A stretch of DNA of 54,539 bases from Lachnospiraceae bacterium MA2020 (lineage in GTDB: Bacteria > Bacillota > Clostridia > Lachnospirales > Lachnospiraceae), in the NCBI GenBank assembly GCA_000746015.1, contig KN050797.1, positions 1-54,539 on the forward strand. Reading direction: 5' to 3'. How positions within the stretch are numbered: position 1 is the first letter of the stretch; every line of letters begins with the position of its first letter. The translations under genes and the position numbers were made by a program. The notes beneath the pieces were generated by a model that searched no databases, had not been told where the DNA came from, and saw nothing but the letters and a program-made list of their open reading frames with translations. Shown here piece by piece: positions 17,030 through 26,117 of the stretch.

Positions 17030-17058
17030 AATCTATCATAGCTGGCTGGTTTAGTCAA
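17030..17058 (-). promoter_or_regulatory. Promoter of the glycosyltransferase gene
   Basis: On the minus strand, TTGACT (plus 17053-17058), 17 bases, TAGATT (17030-17035). The start codon follows about 25 bases later. Confidence 0.5.
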
Positions 17059-17095
17059 ATTAAAATGTATCAATAATAGTGATTAAATTTGTCCC

Positions 17096-17138
17096 TTGAC
17101 AAATACGTGTATAATTGTATACGATAGTACAAATGTAT
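17096..17138 (+). promoter_or_regulatory. Promoter and candidate GntR operator of the citrate synthase operon
   Basis: TTGACA at 17096-17101 with a -10 near TACGAT (17120-17125, 18-base spacer). TTGTATACGA at 17115-17124, close to the palindromes bound by FCD-type GntR proteins, overlaps the -10. GTATAC and AGTACAAATGTAT (17126-17138) occur together again before the phosphofructokinase gene at 37175-37198. Confidence 0.5.
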
Positions 17139-17155
17139 GACAGATTAGCGCGTCT

Positions 17156-17172
17156 ACGCGTTAACGCGTTAA
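17156..17172. promoter_or_regulatory. Palindrome ACGCGTTAACGCGT in the leader
   Basis: A perfect 14-base palindrome at 17156-17169, also readable as two direct ACGCGTTA units. It lies about 40 bases before the start of the citrate synthase gene, so it would be in the transcribed leader or act as an operator. Confidence 0.45.
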
Positions 17173-17212
17173 TCATCCTCTGATTATAAAATAGAATTAA
17201 GGAGAACGTGTT

Positions 17213-18619
17213 ATGGAGAAGAAGCAGGAAATGATAGACCGTCCGGTCAAGATGAATGTACATACTAATCTTCTTGAGATCGAAGAAAAGATGTACCAGC
17301 TTAATGATGTTGAAAACCCGAATACATTCAGAAATATGTTTCCGTACAACCAGGTTCCGAGGATCGCATTCAATGATAGAGTTGTGCCGCATCATCTCCC
17401 TAACGAAATCTGGATCACTGATACTACTTTCCGTGACGGACAGCAGTCAAGAGCACCATATTCAACTCAGCAGATAGTTGATATATATGAGTTCCTTCAC
17501 AAGCTTGGCGGCCCGAATGGTATGATCAGAGCCAGTGAGTTTTTCCTTTACAGCAAGAAGGACAGAGATGCCTGCTACAAGTGTATGGAGAAGGGATATA
17601 AGTTCCCTGAGGTTACATCCTGGATCAGAGCGAGCAAAAAGGACTTTGAGCTGGTCAAGAGCATGGGAATGAAGGAGACAGGAATACTTGTTTCCTGCTC
17701 TGATTATCATATATTCTATAAGCTTCACATGACAAGACGCGAGGCTATGGAGCATTATCTTTCAGTCATAAGAGAAGCGCTTGAAACGGGTATCTCACCA
17801 AGATGTCACATGGAAGATATCACAAGAGCTGATTTTTACGGATATGTAGTTCCTTTCTGCGTAGAGCTCATGAAGCTGCAGGAGGAGTACAAGATACCGA
17901 TAAAGGTTCGTGCATGCGATACTATGGGATTTGGCGTAAACTTCCCTGGTGCCGTGCTTCCGAGGTCAGTACCGGGTATCATCTACGGCTTGCAGAAGCA
18001 TGCTGGTGTACCTAGCGCAAATATTGAGTGGCATGGACATAATGATTTCTATAAAGCAGTAAACAATTCAACTACTGCATGGCTCTACGGAGCAAGCGGC
18101 GTAAACTGCTCACTCTTTGGAATAGGTGAAAGGACAGGAAATACTCCTCTTGAAGCGATGGTATTTGAATATGCGCAGCTCAAGGGCGATCTCAATGGTA
18201 TGGATACTACTGTGATCACTGATCTTGCTGAGTACTTTGCTAAGGAGATAGGCTATACAATGCCTGATCAGACACCATTTGTCGGCAAGAACTTTAATGT
18301 GACAAGAGCCGGTATCCACGCTGATGGTATCCTTAAAAACGAGGAAATCTACAATATATTTGACACAAAGAAGTTCCTCAAGCGTCCGGTAAGGGTTGCA
18401 GTTTCCAATACTTCCGGACTTGCGGGCATAGCTCATTGGATCAACACATACTACAATCTTCCTGATGAGAGACACGTTGACAAGCAGTCAGAGCTTGTTT
18501 CATCAGTTAAGGACTGGGTTGATGAGCAGTATGAGGATGGACGTGTGACAGCACTTACCGATGAAGAGCTTGATGTACAGATCATGGATATCACAGCTAA
18601 GATGGGGATAAGATTATAA
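17213..18619 (+). CDS. Re-citrate synthase-like protein (isopropylmalate/homocitrate synthase family)
   Basis: A 468-residue cytoplasmic HMGL-like TIM barrel. ITDTTFRDGQQS near residue 70 is the family metal/catalytic signature, and EWHGHNDFYKAVNNS supplies the two metal-binding histidines. The length and the lack of the long C-terminal leucine-binding LeuA domain argue against a typical 2-isopropylmalate synthase. Clostridium kluyveri Re-citrate synthase belongs to this family and is often mislabelled isopropylmalate synthase. Here the gene is followed by a GntR regulator and NADP-isocitrate dehydrogenase, and no leucine genes are present, so condensation of oxaloacetate with acetyl-CoA to citrate is the best guess. 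AAGGAG lies 8 bases before the ATG. Homocitrate or citramalate synthase remain possible. Confidence 0.75.
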   Translation: MEKKQEMIDRPVKMNVHTNLLEIEEKMYQLNDVENPNTFRNMFPYNQVPRIAFNDRVVPHHLPNEIWITDTTFRDGQQSRAPYSTQQIVDIYEFLHKLGGPNGMIRASEFFLYSKKDRDACYKCMEKGYKFPEVTSWIRASKKDFELVKSMGMKETGILVSCSDYHIFYKLHMTRREAMEHYLSVIREALETGISPRCHMEDITRADFYGYVVPFCVELMKLQEEYKIPIKVRACDTMGFGVNFPGAVLPRSVPGIIYGLQKHAGVPSANIEWHGHNDFYKAVNNSTTAWLYGASGVNCSLFGIGERTGNTPLEAMVFEYAQLKGDLNGMDTTVITDLAEYFAKEIGYTMPDQTPFVGKNFNVTRAGIHADGILKNEEIYNIFDTKKFLKRPVRVAVSNTSGLAGIAHWINTYYNLPDERHVDKQSELVSSVKDWVDEQYEDGRVTALTDEELDVQIMDITAKMGIRL

Positions 18620-18639
18620 GACACAAAACGGAGGCACTG

Positions 18640-19338
18640 ATGGAAGAGAACATACAAAGGGAAGGCGTTGATAAGTTTTCGCTGAGAGGCCGTGTTTACA
18701 AGGATTTGAGAGAAGACATACTAAACGGCAAATATAAGAAAGGCGATGAACTTAAAGAAGTTGCTATAGGAGAATCGTACGGGGTGAGCCGTACTCCTGT
18801 AAGGGATGCTTTTCATCAGCTTGAGCTTGAGGGGCTTATACGGATAGTGCCTAATAAGGGTGCGATCGTAGAGGGCATTTCCGCAAAAGATGTTTTTGAT
18901 ATTTACGAGATACGCTCACGTCTTGAAGGATTGGCTGCAAGATGGGCGTGTGAGCACATCACAGAGGCTCAGATGGACGAAATGGAAGAAGTTTTGTATA
19001 TGTCTGAGTTTCATGCAAGAAGGAGTCATTTTGATAAGGTCACAGAGCTTGATTCGCAGTTTCACGAGCTTTTGTATGCGGCATCCGGTTCTAAGAGGCT
19101 TGAGCTTTTACTTGATGACTATCATCAGTATCAGCATTCTATCAGAAGGCTCTCGCTAGCTGCGTCAGAGCGTGGTAAAATAAGTAATGATGAGCACAAA
19201 GCCATTGCGAAGGCTATCCGGGAGAATAAGCCGGATGAAGCTGAGAGGATGGCACATGAGCATATCATGAAGGCGCTTCAGAATGCACTAGATAATGGAC
19301 TTAGGGATTTTATGGAGAATGAAGGTAGCTTAACTTAA
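18640..19338 (+). CDS. GntR/FadR (FCD-type) transcriptional regulator
   Basis: A 232-residue regulator. A GntR winged helix (residues about 15-80, with [42 protein letters not shown] and VPNKGAIV) is followed by an all-helical FCD ligand-binding domain ([60 protein letters not shown]), with the D and H positions that usually bind a metal. It sits 20 bases after the citrate synthase gene and 25 before the isocitrate dehydrogenase gene, with GGAGG before its start. It probably controls this operon through the TTGTATAC-type site at 17115, answering to an organic acid. That ligand is not known. Confidence 0.85.
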   Translation: MEENIQREGVDKFSLRGRVYKDLREDILNGKYKKGDELKEVAIGESYGVSRTPVRDAFHQLELEGLIRIVPNKGAIVEGISAKDVFDIYEIRSRLEGLAARWACEHITEAQMDEMEEVLYMSEFHARRSHFDKVTELDSQFHELLYAASGSKRLELLLDDYHQYQHSIRRLSLAASERGKISNDEHKAIAKAIRENKPDEAERMAHEHIMKALQNALDNGLRDFMENEGSLT

Positions 19339-19363
19339 CAGACATAATAAGGAGGGAAATATT

Positions 19364-20569
19364 TTGGCAAAGATTCAGATGACTACACCACTTGTTGAGA
19401 TGGATGGAGATGAGATGACACGTATTATCTGGAAGCTTATAAAGGATGAGCTTCTTACACCTTTTATCGATCTCAAGACAGAGTACTATGATCTTGGACT
19501 CCCTTACAGGGACGAAACACGCGACCAGGTAACTATCGATGCTGCCAATGCTGCCAATAGGCTTGGAGTAGCTGTCAAGTGTGCGACCATCACACCAAAC
19601 GATGCCAGGGTAGAAGAGTACAAGCTCCACGAAATGTACAAGAGCCCGAACGGAACCATCAGAGCTATGATGGACGGCACAGTTTTCCGTGCACCTATAG
19701 TAGTAAAGGGCATCAAGCCTACAGTTTCTACATGGGAGAAGCCTATAACTTTAGCACGTCACGCTTATGGTGATGTATATAAGAATGTAGAGATAAAGGT
19801 TCCGGGAGCAGGAAAGGCTGAGCTTGTTTTCACAGGCGAGGATGGCAAGGAGATCAGACAGACTGTATTTGAGTTTAAGGGACCTGGCGTATTACAGGGC
19901 ATGCACAATACAGATAAGTCAATCAAGAGCTTTGCGCGCAGCTGCTTTAATTATGCGCTTTCAATGAAGCAGGATCTCTGGTTTGCATCAAAGGATACTA
20001 TTTCAAAGCTTTATGATGCTGATTTCCGCGATATCTTCCAGAATATTTATGATACTGAGTTTAAGGATAAGTTTGAAGAGGCAGGAATTACATATTTCTA
20101 TACTCTTATCGATGATGCCGTTGCCAGAGTAATGAAGTCAAAGGGCGGATTTATCTGGGCATGTAAGAACTATGACGGCGACGTAATGAGTGATATGATC
20201 TCATCAGCATTTGGTTCACTTGCAATGATGACATCAGTGCTCGTATCTCCTGACGGAAAGTATGAGTATGAGGCCGCGCACGGTACTGTTATGCGTCATT
20301 ACTATAAGCATCTCAAAGGAGAGGAGACAAGCACTAACTCAGTAGCTACTATCTTTGCATGGAGTGGTGCACTGAGAAAGAGAGGCGAGCTTGACGGTCT
20401 TAAGGACCTTGAAGAATTTGCTGATAAGCTTGAGAAGGCTACTATTGATACTATAGAAGCAGGTGAAATGACAAAGGATCTTGCTCTTATCACAAGCATT
20501 CCAAATCCTACAGTACTTAATACCGCAGATTTCATTAAGGCTGTTCGTAAGAGACTTGCTGAGATGTGA
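19364..20569 (+). CDS. icd: NADP-dependent isocitrate dehydrogenase
   Basis: A 401-residue enzyme of the type II (eukaryote-like) homodimer class. Clear marks are [13 protein letters not shown] at the start, [72 protein letters not shown] and [15 protein letters not shown] with [16 protein letters not shown]. It turns isocitrate into 2-oxoglutarate and CO2, making NADPH. With the citrate synthase two genes upstream it covers the oxidative arm to glutamate; no aconitase is in the window. The start is TTG at 19364, with AGGAGGG 7 bases before it, and the family N-terminus fits this choice. Confidence 0.93.
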   Translation: MAKIQMTTPLVEMDGDEMTRIIWKLIKDELLTPFIDLKTEYYDLGLPYRDETRDQVTIDAANAANRLGVAVKCATITPNDARVEEYKLHEMYKSPNGTIRAMMDGTVFRAPIVVKGIKPTVSTWEKPITLARHAYGDVYKNVEIKVPGAGKAELVFTGEDGKEIRQTVFEFKGPGVLQGMHNTDKSIKSFARSCFNYALSMKQDLWFASKDTISKLYDADFRDIFQNIYDTEFKDKFEEAGITYFYTLIDDAVARVMKSKGGFIWACKNYDGDVMSDMISSAFGSLAMMTSVLVSPDGKYEYEAAHGTVMRHYYKHLKGEETSTNSVATIFAWSGALRKRGELDGLKDLEEFADKLEKATIDTIEAGEMTKDLALITSIPNPTVLNTADFIKAVRKRLAEM

Positions 20570-20586
20570 TCTACTTTAGGATTATT

Positions 20587-20613
20587 GTCATCCTGAACGA
20601 AGTGAAGGATCTT
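20587..20613. repeat. Dispersed intergenic repeat of the GTCATCCTGA...GGATCT kind
   Basis: The text GTCATCCTGAACGAAGTG-AAGGATCTT matches a short repeat that I remember from intergenic DNA of many unrelated bacteria. It has a small inverted core (ATCCT with AGGAT). It lies just after icd and before the terminator. Confidence 0.45.
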
Positions 20614-20620
20614 TAAAATA

Positions 20621-20661
20621 AGAAAGCCATAGTTCATGTTAATATAGAACTATGGCTTTCT
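20621..20661 (+). terminator. Terminator after icd
   Basis: AGAAAGCCATAGTTC (20621-20635) pairs perfectly with GAACTATGGCTTTCT (20647-20661). The A and T ends let it work in both directions. Confidence 0.8.
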
Positions 20662-20689
20662 TTCTGCTATTTATTGTTGGATTGAAGCA

Positions 20690-20721
20690 AAAAAAAAAAC
20701 CAGTAGATAAAAATCTACTGG
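20690..20721 (-). terminator. Terminator of tRNA-Glu
   Basis: On the minus strand CCAGTAGAT, a 4-base loop and ATCTACTGG are followed by ten or more T (plus 20690-20699). It sits 28 bases after the tRNA 3' end. Confidence 0.85.
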
Positions 20722-20749
20722 AATCGGGTTGGGCTGTTAAAAACAGTCG

Positions 20750-20821
20750 CAGCTCGTAGCGGAATCGAACCGCTGATTCTGCCGTGAGAGGGCAGCGTCT
20801 TAACCCCTTGACCAACGAGCC
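20750..20821 (-). tRNA. tRNA-Glu (anticodon CTC)
   Basis: The minus strand gives a full cloverleaf: acceptor GGCTCGT with ACGAGCT (the first pair is G-U), anticodon stem CTGCC/GGCAG with loop CTCTCAC, and T arm GCGG-TTCGATT-CCGC. The anticodon CTC reads GAG. CCA is not encoded. Confidence 0.9.
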
Positions 20822-20861
20822 GTATTGGGTTTGTGTCTGTCGCGTGTCGCGAACAATGAAG

Positions 20862-20890
20862 ATAATACTACAACCAAAACAATAATGCAA
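20862..20890 (-). promoter_or_regulatory. Promoter of tRNA-Glu
   Basis: Minus strand TTGCAT (plus 20885-20890), 17 bases, TATTAT (20862-20867), about 40 bases before the tRNA. Confidence 0.65.
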
Positions 20891-20932
20891 GTGTTTTTTT
20901 GAAAAAATTTGAAATTTTTTTATTGTATCGTA

Positions 20933-20957
20933 AAAAATGCCGTAAAAACGGCACTTT
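20933..20957 (-). terminator. Small hairpin between tRNA-Glu and rimP
   Basis: TGCCGT and ACGGCA with a short A/T loop at 20939-20954; on the minus strand it is followed by a T run. It may stop stray minus-strand transcripts. Only six stem pairs are strong. Confidence 0.4.
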
Positions 20958-20982
20958 TCGGGCATAATTTTTTTTATTACAC

Positions 20983-21051
20983 TTGACTAAGACAAAATTC
21001 AATGATATAGTAGCTATGTAACTATGAAGTGGGCTCTTGACGGGCCCACTT
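20983..21051 (+). promoter_or_regulatory. Promoter and leader hairpin of the rimP-nusA-infB operon
   Basis: TTGACT (20983-20988), 17 bases, TATAGT (21006-21011). The transcript would begin just before a hairpin in which AAGTGGGCTC (21027-21036) pairs with GGGCCCACTT (21042-21051), followed by GTTTTG. This terminator-like leader could let NusA levels feed back on its own operon. Confidence 0.65.
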
Positions 21052-21080
21052 GTTTTGCGTTAAAAAAACGTTGGTATGAT

Positions 21081-21380
21081 ATGGAGGAGCCAGTGGATAA
21101 TAATGCGATTGCAATGCGGTTTGCACAGTTGATAAAGCCGATTGTAGATGAATATGGTTTTGAGCTTATAAAAACAGAGTATGTTAATGAAAGCGGTAAT
21201 TACTATCTCAGAGCTTACATTGATAAGCCGGAGGGGATTACTATTGATGACTGTGTGCTTGTAAGTCGCAGAGCCAGTAAGCTTCTCGATAAGGAAGATT
21301 ATATAGAAGAAGCATATACAATGGAGATAAGCTCTCCGGGATTCATGAATGAGCCCGATGTGAAAGGAGATACAGAGTAA
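21081..21380 (+). CDS. rimP: RimP ribosome maturation factor lacking the C-terminal domain
   Basis: About 99 residues from ATG 21081. The N-terminal RimP domain is clear: IKPIVDEYGFELIKTEYV, YYLRAYIDKPEGITIDDCVLVSR and YTMEISSPGF. In the usual protein of about 150 residues this SSPG segment is followed by an SH3-like C-terminal domain; here it runs into NEPDVKGDTE and stops, and nusA begins at once, so there is no room for a frameshifted remainder. RimP helps 30S subunit assembly. An in-frame ATG at 21024 lies inside the leader hairpin and is rejected; a GTG at 21093 is possible but GGAGGAG is too close to it. Operon position confirms the identity. Confidence 0.8.
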   Translation: MEEPVDNNAIAMRFAQLIKPIVDEYGFELIKTEYVNESGNYYLRAYIDKPEGITIDDCVLVSRRASKLLDKEDYIEEAYTMEISSPGFMNEPDVKGDTE

Positions 21381-22672
21381 TGGCTACAAAGAAAAAATCA
21401 GGCAAGGCGCAGGATGCTGCAAAGAATGAACTGCTTGAGGCGATTCTTTTATTAGAGAAGGAGAAGGCGATCAGCCGCGATACGCTTTTTGATGCTATTG
21501 AGAATTCCCTTCTTACAGCCTGCAAGAATCACTTTGGAAGATCTGAGAATATCCATTGTGAGATTGACCGTGAGTCATGCGAATATTTCCTTTACGCAGA
21601 AAAGACTGTAGTTGAGGAAGTTACAGACGAGCTCACAGAGATCTCACTTGATGATGCGGCTAAGTACAGCGCTTCAGCTGATTACGGCAGTGTTGTAAAG
21701 GTTGAGCTCAAGAGCAAAGAGTTCGGCAGAATTGCCACACAGAATGCAAAGAACGTTATATTGCAGAAGATCCGCGAGGAAGAGAGAAATTCTGTATATA
21801 ATGAGTTCATTGAAAAAGAGCATGATATCATCACAGGTACTGTTCAGAGATTTATAGGTAGAAACATCAGCGTTAATCTTGGACATGCTGATGCACTTCT
21901 CTCAGAAAATGAGCAGGTTCGCAACGAGGTACTCAGTGCAAACGACAGGATTAAGCTCTATGTATTAGAAGTAAAGAATACTACAAGAGGACCAAAGATC
22001 CTTGTAAGCCGTACTCATCCTGAGCTTGTAAGAAAACTCTTTGAAAATGAGGTTACAGAGGTTGCTGACGGTGTTGTTGAGATCAAGGAGATCTCAAGAG
22101 AAGCAGGCTCAAGAACAAAGATGGCTGTATGGAGCAACAATCCTGACGTTGATGCAGTAGGTGCATGTGTCGGAATGAATGGTTCAAGAGTAAATGCTAT
22201 CGTTGAGGAGCTTGGCGGTGAGAAGATCGACGTCATCGACTGGGATGAAAATCCTGCTATCTTCATTGAAAATGCACTTTCACCGGCAAAGGTCGTATCT
22301 GTTATCGTTGATGGTGATGCAAAGACAGCTAAGGTTGTAGTACCTGACTATCAGCTTTCACTTGCAATCGGTAAGGAAGGACAGAATGCACGACTTGCAG
22401 CCCGTCTTACAGGCTTCAAGATCGACATCAAGTCTGAGACTCAGGCTAAGGATGCTCCTGGATTCAGAATGGAAGATTACCTTAGTGATGAGGACGACGA
22501 AGAGTACTACGAAGATGATGAAGTTCTTGAGAGCGACATCATGGATGACGATATGATCGAGTCTGATGAGGATTACGAGGAAGATTACGAAGAAGATTAC
22601 TCTGAGGACGAGGCAGAAGTTGAGGAAGCCGATGTTGAAGAGGCTTCAGAAGAGATAGAAGAAGATGAGTAA
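21380..22672 (+). CDS. nusA: Transcription termination/antitermination factor NusA
   Basis: A 430-residue protein. The N-terminal RNA-polymerase-binding domain (about 15-130) leads into an S1 domain (ITGTVQRFIGRNISVNLGHADALL) and two KH domains (VDAVGACVGMNGSRVNAIVEELGGEKIDVI and LAIGKEGQNARLAARLTGFKIDI). The last 65 residues are strongly acidic (EDDDEEYYEDDEVLES, SDEDYEEDYEEDY) in place of the alpha-repeats of enteric NusA. The start overlaps the rimP stop by one base, with AAAGGAG upstream. It affects pausing, termination and ribosome synthesis, and may act on its own leader hairpin. Confidence 0.95.
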   Translation: MATKKKSGKAQDAAKNELLEAILLLEKEKAISRDTLFDAIENSLLTACKNHFGRSENIHCEIDRESCEYFLYAEKTVVEEVTDELTEISLDDAAKYSASADYGSVVKVELKSKEFGRIATQNAKNVILQKIREEERNSVYNEFIEKEHDIITGTVQRFIGRNISVNLGHADALLSENEQVRNEVLSANDRIKLYVLEVKNTTRGPKILVSRTHPELVRKLFENEVTEVADGVVEIKEISREAGSRTKMAVWSNNPDVDAVGACVGMNGSRVNAIVEELGGEKIDVIDWDENPAIFIENALSPAKVVSVIVDGDAKTAKVVVPDYQLSLAIGKEGQNARLAARLTGFKIDIKSETQAKDAPGFRMEDYLSDEDDEEYYEDDEVLESDIMDDDMIESDEDYEEDYEEDYSEDEAEVEEADVEEASEEIEEDE

Positions 22673-22952
22673 TAATAAGGCTGTCAAGCGAGAAGTTACA
22701 CGAAAGTGTGTAGGATGCGGCGAGATAAAGCCTAAGGCTGATATGATGCGAGTTGTCAAAAGCAGCGAGGGCGTCATATCGCTGGATGCCACACTTAAGG
22801 CAAATGGACGGGGAGCGTATATATGCAAGTCTGCTGACTGTATTAAGAAGGCAATAGATCGCAAAGGACTTGCACGTTCATTTAAATGTGAGCTTTCAGA
22901 TGGAGTAAGGGACAGTCTCTTGGAGGAGTTTGATAAGCTTGGTATCAGATAA
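22665..22952 (+). CDS. ylxR: YlxR-type RNA-binding protein (DUF448)
   Basis: A 95-residue basic protein. TRKCVGCGEIKPKADMMRVV and GRGAYICKSADCIKKAIDRKGLARSF are the conserved DUF448 blocks, including the GRGAY loop thought to bind RNA. It overlaps the end of nusA by 8 bases, the usual position of ylxR in Gram-positive nusA-infB operons. Confidence 0.92.
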   Translation: MSNNKAVKREVTRKCVGCGEIKPKADMMRVVKSSEGVISLDATLKANGRGAYICKSADCIKKAIDRKGLARSFKCELSDGVRDSLLEEFDKLGIR

Positions 22953-23244
22953 AGTTCTTTCTTTGCTGGGACTTGCGGCGAGAGCACGTCGCGTTGTAAG
23001 TGGAGAGTTTTCAGTCGAAAAGGCTGTGAAGATGAAAAAGGCGTATCTTGTGATCGTTGCAAACGATACGTCGGAAAATACAGCAAAGAAGTTTAGAGAT
23101 AAGTGTAAATATTATGAGATTCCGATTCGTTTTTACGGAACGAAAGAGAGTCTGGGGGCAGCATTAGGCAAGGAGGAAAGAGCTTGCGTTGCAGTCCAGG
23201 ACGAAGGTTTCGCGAAATCGATGATTGAACGTCTGGAGGAGTGA
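22939..23244 (+). CDS. ylxQ: YlxQ, ribosomal L7Ae-type RNA-binding protein
   Basis: About 102 residues. The L7Ae fold is seen in [44 protein letters not shown] and [30 protein letters not shown], a kink-turn binding family. TTG at 22939 is preferred because GGAGGAG ends 10 bases before it; TTG at 22930 is too close. It overlaps ylxR and precedes infB, as in Bacillus. Confidence 0.88.
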   Translation: MVSDKVLSLLGLAARARRVVSGEFSVEKAVKMKKAYLVIVANDTSENTAKKFRDKCKYYEIPIRFYGTKESLGAALGKEERACVAVQDEGFAKSMIERLEE

Positions 23245-23248
23245 CCGA

Positions 23249-26116
23249 ATGGCTAAAATGCAAATTATGAAAATTACAAAGGAACTAAAAGAAAAAGGAA
23301 TTAATGTAAGCAACAAGGATGTTGTCGAATTCCTTAATCAAAATGGTGCTGATGTTAAAGGTCACATGTCTTCCATAGACGATGAGTATATTAAGATGGT
23401 AAGAGATAAGTTTGACAATCAGAGTAAGGACATGGAGGAGAAAAGTACGAATCAGAAGGATACTGCTAAGTCAGAAGTAAAAGATGTAGAAAAGGCTCAG
23501 AAGCCAAAGGCGGCTAAGCACAATATTATCGTAGCTACTAACAATGCAAATGGACGCAATCGTCAGAACAGACAGATCGTTCGTATCTCAAATGGTAAGA
23601 TCGAGGATGATAAGCCAAAGAAAAAGCCATTCAAGCACACTGAGGTTGCTTCACCAGATGCATTTGTTGTAAATAAGGAAGAAACTGAAGTAAAGCCTGC
23701 TGTAGAAGAAAAGGCTCCAGAGAAGACAGTTGAGGCTCCAGCTCAGAAGCCTGCAGAGGCAAAGACTGAGGAGAAGGCAGCTGAGACTAAGCCGGAAGCA
23801 GGACACGCTCGTGTTATCGGAAATGTTTTTGAGAACATGGAGAGACTTAAGAAAGAGCGTGCAGCTAAGAGAGCAGCGCAGCAGAATGATACCCAGAATC
23901 ATCGTGATCGTAATTCAAACGGAAATTCGGGCAATGGCAATCGTTTTAACCGTGATGATCGTAAGGGTGACAGACAAAACGGAAGGAATGACAGAAATGG
24001 CAATGGTGATGGAAGAAATCAGGGCCAGAATCGAGGAGGTTTCAACCGTTCTGGATCATTTAATCAAGGTGGCGGTCGTGGCTTTAACGATGGTGGCAAT
24101 GGTTCAAATAATAACAGAGGAAACTCGAGGTCGAACGCTCAGGGCCAAGGACAGAGAGGCAATAACAGCTTTGCGTCAGATGCTCCATCATCAAAAGAGT
24201 CAGTAAACAGACGTGATGCAGATCGCAGAAGACAGAGCGAGGCACGCAGACGTAAGGAACAGAATTACGAAGCTGCGATGGAAGAAGAGAAGAAGGCAAA
24301 GAAGTTTAATCCTCACGGCTTCCATAAGCCAGCTCCTGTAGAAAAGAAGCAGGAAGAGGAAGTTAAGGTTATCACTATTCCGGACAGCCTTACTATCCGC
24401 GAGCTTGCTGATAACATGAAGATGCAGCCATCAGCTATCATTAAGAAGCTTTTCCTTGAAGGAAAGATCGTTACACTTAATACAGAAGTTTCTTATGAAG
24501 AGGCTGAAGAGATAGCTTTAGGATACGATATCCTCTGTGAGCACGAAAAGACTGTTGACGTTATTGCTGAGCTTCTTAAAGAAGACGAAGAAGACGAGGC
24601 TGCAATGGTTAAGCGTCCACCAGTTGTCTGCGTAATGGGTCACGTTGACCATGGTAAGACATCACTCCTTGATAAGATCAGACAGTCACACGTTACTGAT
24701 CGCGAGGCAGGCGGTATCACACAGGCAATCGGCGCATACAGCGTAAGCATTGATGACAGAAAGCTTACTTTCCTTGATACACCTGGACACGAGGCATTCA
24801 CAGCAATGCGTATGAGAGGTGCTAATGCTACTGATATTGCTATCCTCGTAGTTGCTGCTGACGACGGTGTAATGCCACAGACTGTTGAAGCTATCAACCA
24901 TGCAAAGGCTGCAGGCGTTGAGATCATCGTTGCTGTAAACAAGATGGATAAGCCAAATGCTAACGTTGACAGAGTTAAGCAGGAGCTTGCTGAGTATGAG
25001 CTTATCCCAGAGGATTGGGGCGGATCAACAGTATTCGTACCTGTTTCTGCTAAGACTGGTGACGGTATCGATCAGCTTCTTGAGATGTGTCTTCTTACAG
25101 CAGATATGCTTGAGCTTAAGGCTAATCCAAACAGAAAGGCTCGTGGTCTTGTTATTGAGGCCAGACTTGATAAGGGTCGTGGACCAGTTACAACTATCCT
25201 CGTACAGAAGGGTACACTCCATGTTGGAGATTTCATAGCTATCGGACACTGTCATGGACGTGTACGTGCTATGCTTGACGAAAACGGAAAGCGCATCAAG
25301 GATGCAGGTCCTTCAACTCCTGCTGAGATCCTTGGTCTTGATGATGTACCAGAGGCAGGTGAGATCTTTGTTTCACCTGAGACAGATAAGGAAGCAAAGA
25401 CTTTTGCAGAGACATTCAAGTCTCAGCACAAGAAAGAGCTTCTTAATGAGACAAAGAACAGAATGTCACTTGATGACCTCTACTCACAGATTAAAGAGGG
25501 TGAGCTCAAGGAGTTCAACGTTATCATCAAGGCTGATGTACAGGGTTCAGTTGAGGCTCTTAAGGCAAGCCTTATGAAGCTTTCAAATGAGGAAGTTGCA
25601 CTTAAGGTTATCCACGGTGGTGTTGGTGCCATCAACGAGTCTGACGTTATCCTCGCATCTGCTTCAAATGCTATCATTATCGGATTTAATGTTCGTCCTG
25701 ATAACATGGCTAAGCAGTCTGCAGATAATGAAAATGTAGATATCAGACTTTACAAGGTTATTTACCAGGCAATCGATGATGTAGAAGCTGCCATGAAGGG
25801 ACTTCTTGCTCCTGTATATGAGGAGAAGATCATCGGACATGCCGAGATCAGACAGATATTCAAGGCTTCTGCTATCGGTAATATCGCTGGTTCATACATG
25901 ACAAGCGGTATGGTTGAAAGAGGATGCTCTGTAAGAATTTATCGTGGTGATGACATGATATTCGAAGGACAGCTTGCTTCTCTTAAGCGTTTCAAAGATG
26001 ACGTTAAGGAAGTTAAGGAAGGATATGAGTGTGGTCTCGTATTCGATGGCTTCGATAAGGTTCAGGAGCTTGACCGCGTAGAGTTCTACAAGATGGTAGA
26101 AGTAGAAAGAAAGTAA
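23249..26116 (+). CDS. infB: Translation initiation factor IF-2
   Basis: A 955-residue GTPase that places initiator tRNA on the ribosome. The start [18 protein letters not shown] carries an IF2_N motif, followed by a long disordered region of about 300 residues that is first K/E/A/P-rich and then very rich in N, G, R and Q. A second IF2_N motif ([21 protein letters not shown]) precedes the G domain near residue 455: [55 protein letters not shown]. Domains II, III and IV follow to the end. ATG 23249 is chosen because GGAGGAG lies 7 bases before it. The N-terminal region is longer and more repetitive than in model species. Confidence 0.97.
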   Translation: MAKMQIMKITKELKEKGINVSNKDVVEFLNQNGADVKGHMSSIDDEYIKMVRDKFDNQSKDMEEKSTNQKDTAKSEVKDVEKAQKPKAAKHNIIVATNNANGRNRQNRQIVRISNGKIEDDKPKKKPFKHTEVASPDAFVVNKEETEVKPAVEEKAPEKTVEAPAQKPAEAKTEEKAAETKPEAGHARVIGNVFENMERLKKERAAKRAAQQNDTQNHRDRNSNGNSGNGNRFNRDDRKGDRQNGRNDRNGNGDGRNQGQNRGGFNRSGSFNQGGGRGFNDGGNGSNNNRGNSRSNAQGQGQRGNNSFASDAPSSKESVNRRDADRRRQSEARRRKEQNYEAAMEEEKKAKKFNPHGFHKPAPVEKKQEEEVKVITIPDSLTIRELADNMKMQPSAIIKKLFLEGKIVTLNTEVSYEEAEEIALGYDILCEHEKTVDVIAELLKEDEEDEAAMVKRPPVVCVMGHVDHGKTSLLDKIRQSHVTDREAGGITQAIGAYSVSIDDRKLTFLDTPGHEAFTAMRMRGANATDIAILVVAADDGVMPQTVEAINHAKAAGVEIIVAVNKMDKPNANVDRVKQELAEYELIPEDWGGSTVFVPVSAKTGDGIDQLLEMCLLTADMLELKANPNRKARGLVIEARLDKGRGPVTTILVQKGTLHVGDFIAIGHCHGRVRAMLDENGKRIKDAGPSTPAEILGLDDVPEAGEIFVSPETDKEAKTFAETFKSQHKKELLNETKNRMSLDDLYSQIKEGELKEFNVIIKADVQGSVEALKASLMKLSNEEVALKVIHGGVGAINESDVILASASNAIIIGFNVRPDNMAKQSADNENVDIRLYKVIYQAIDDVEAAMKGLLAPVYEEKIIGHAEIRQIFKASAIGNIAGSYMTSGMVERGCSVRIYRGDDMIFEGQLASLKRFKDDVKEVKEGYECGLVFDGFDKVQELDRVEFYKMVEVERK

Positions 26117-26117
26117 A

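Noticed and set aside
21024-21080. RimP start at ATG 21024
   Set aside because: This ATG sits at the base of the leader hairpin without a ribosome site, and the extra residues do not look like RimP.
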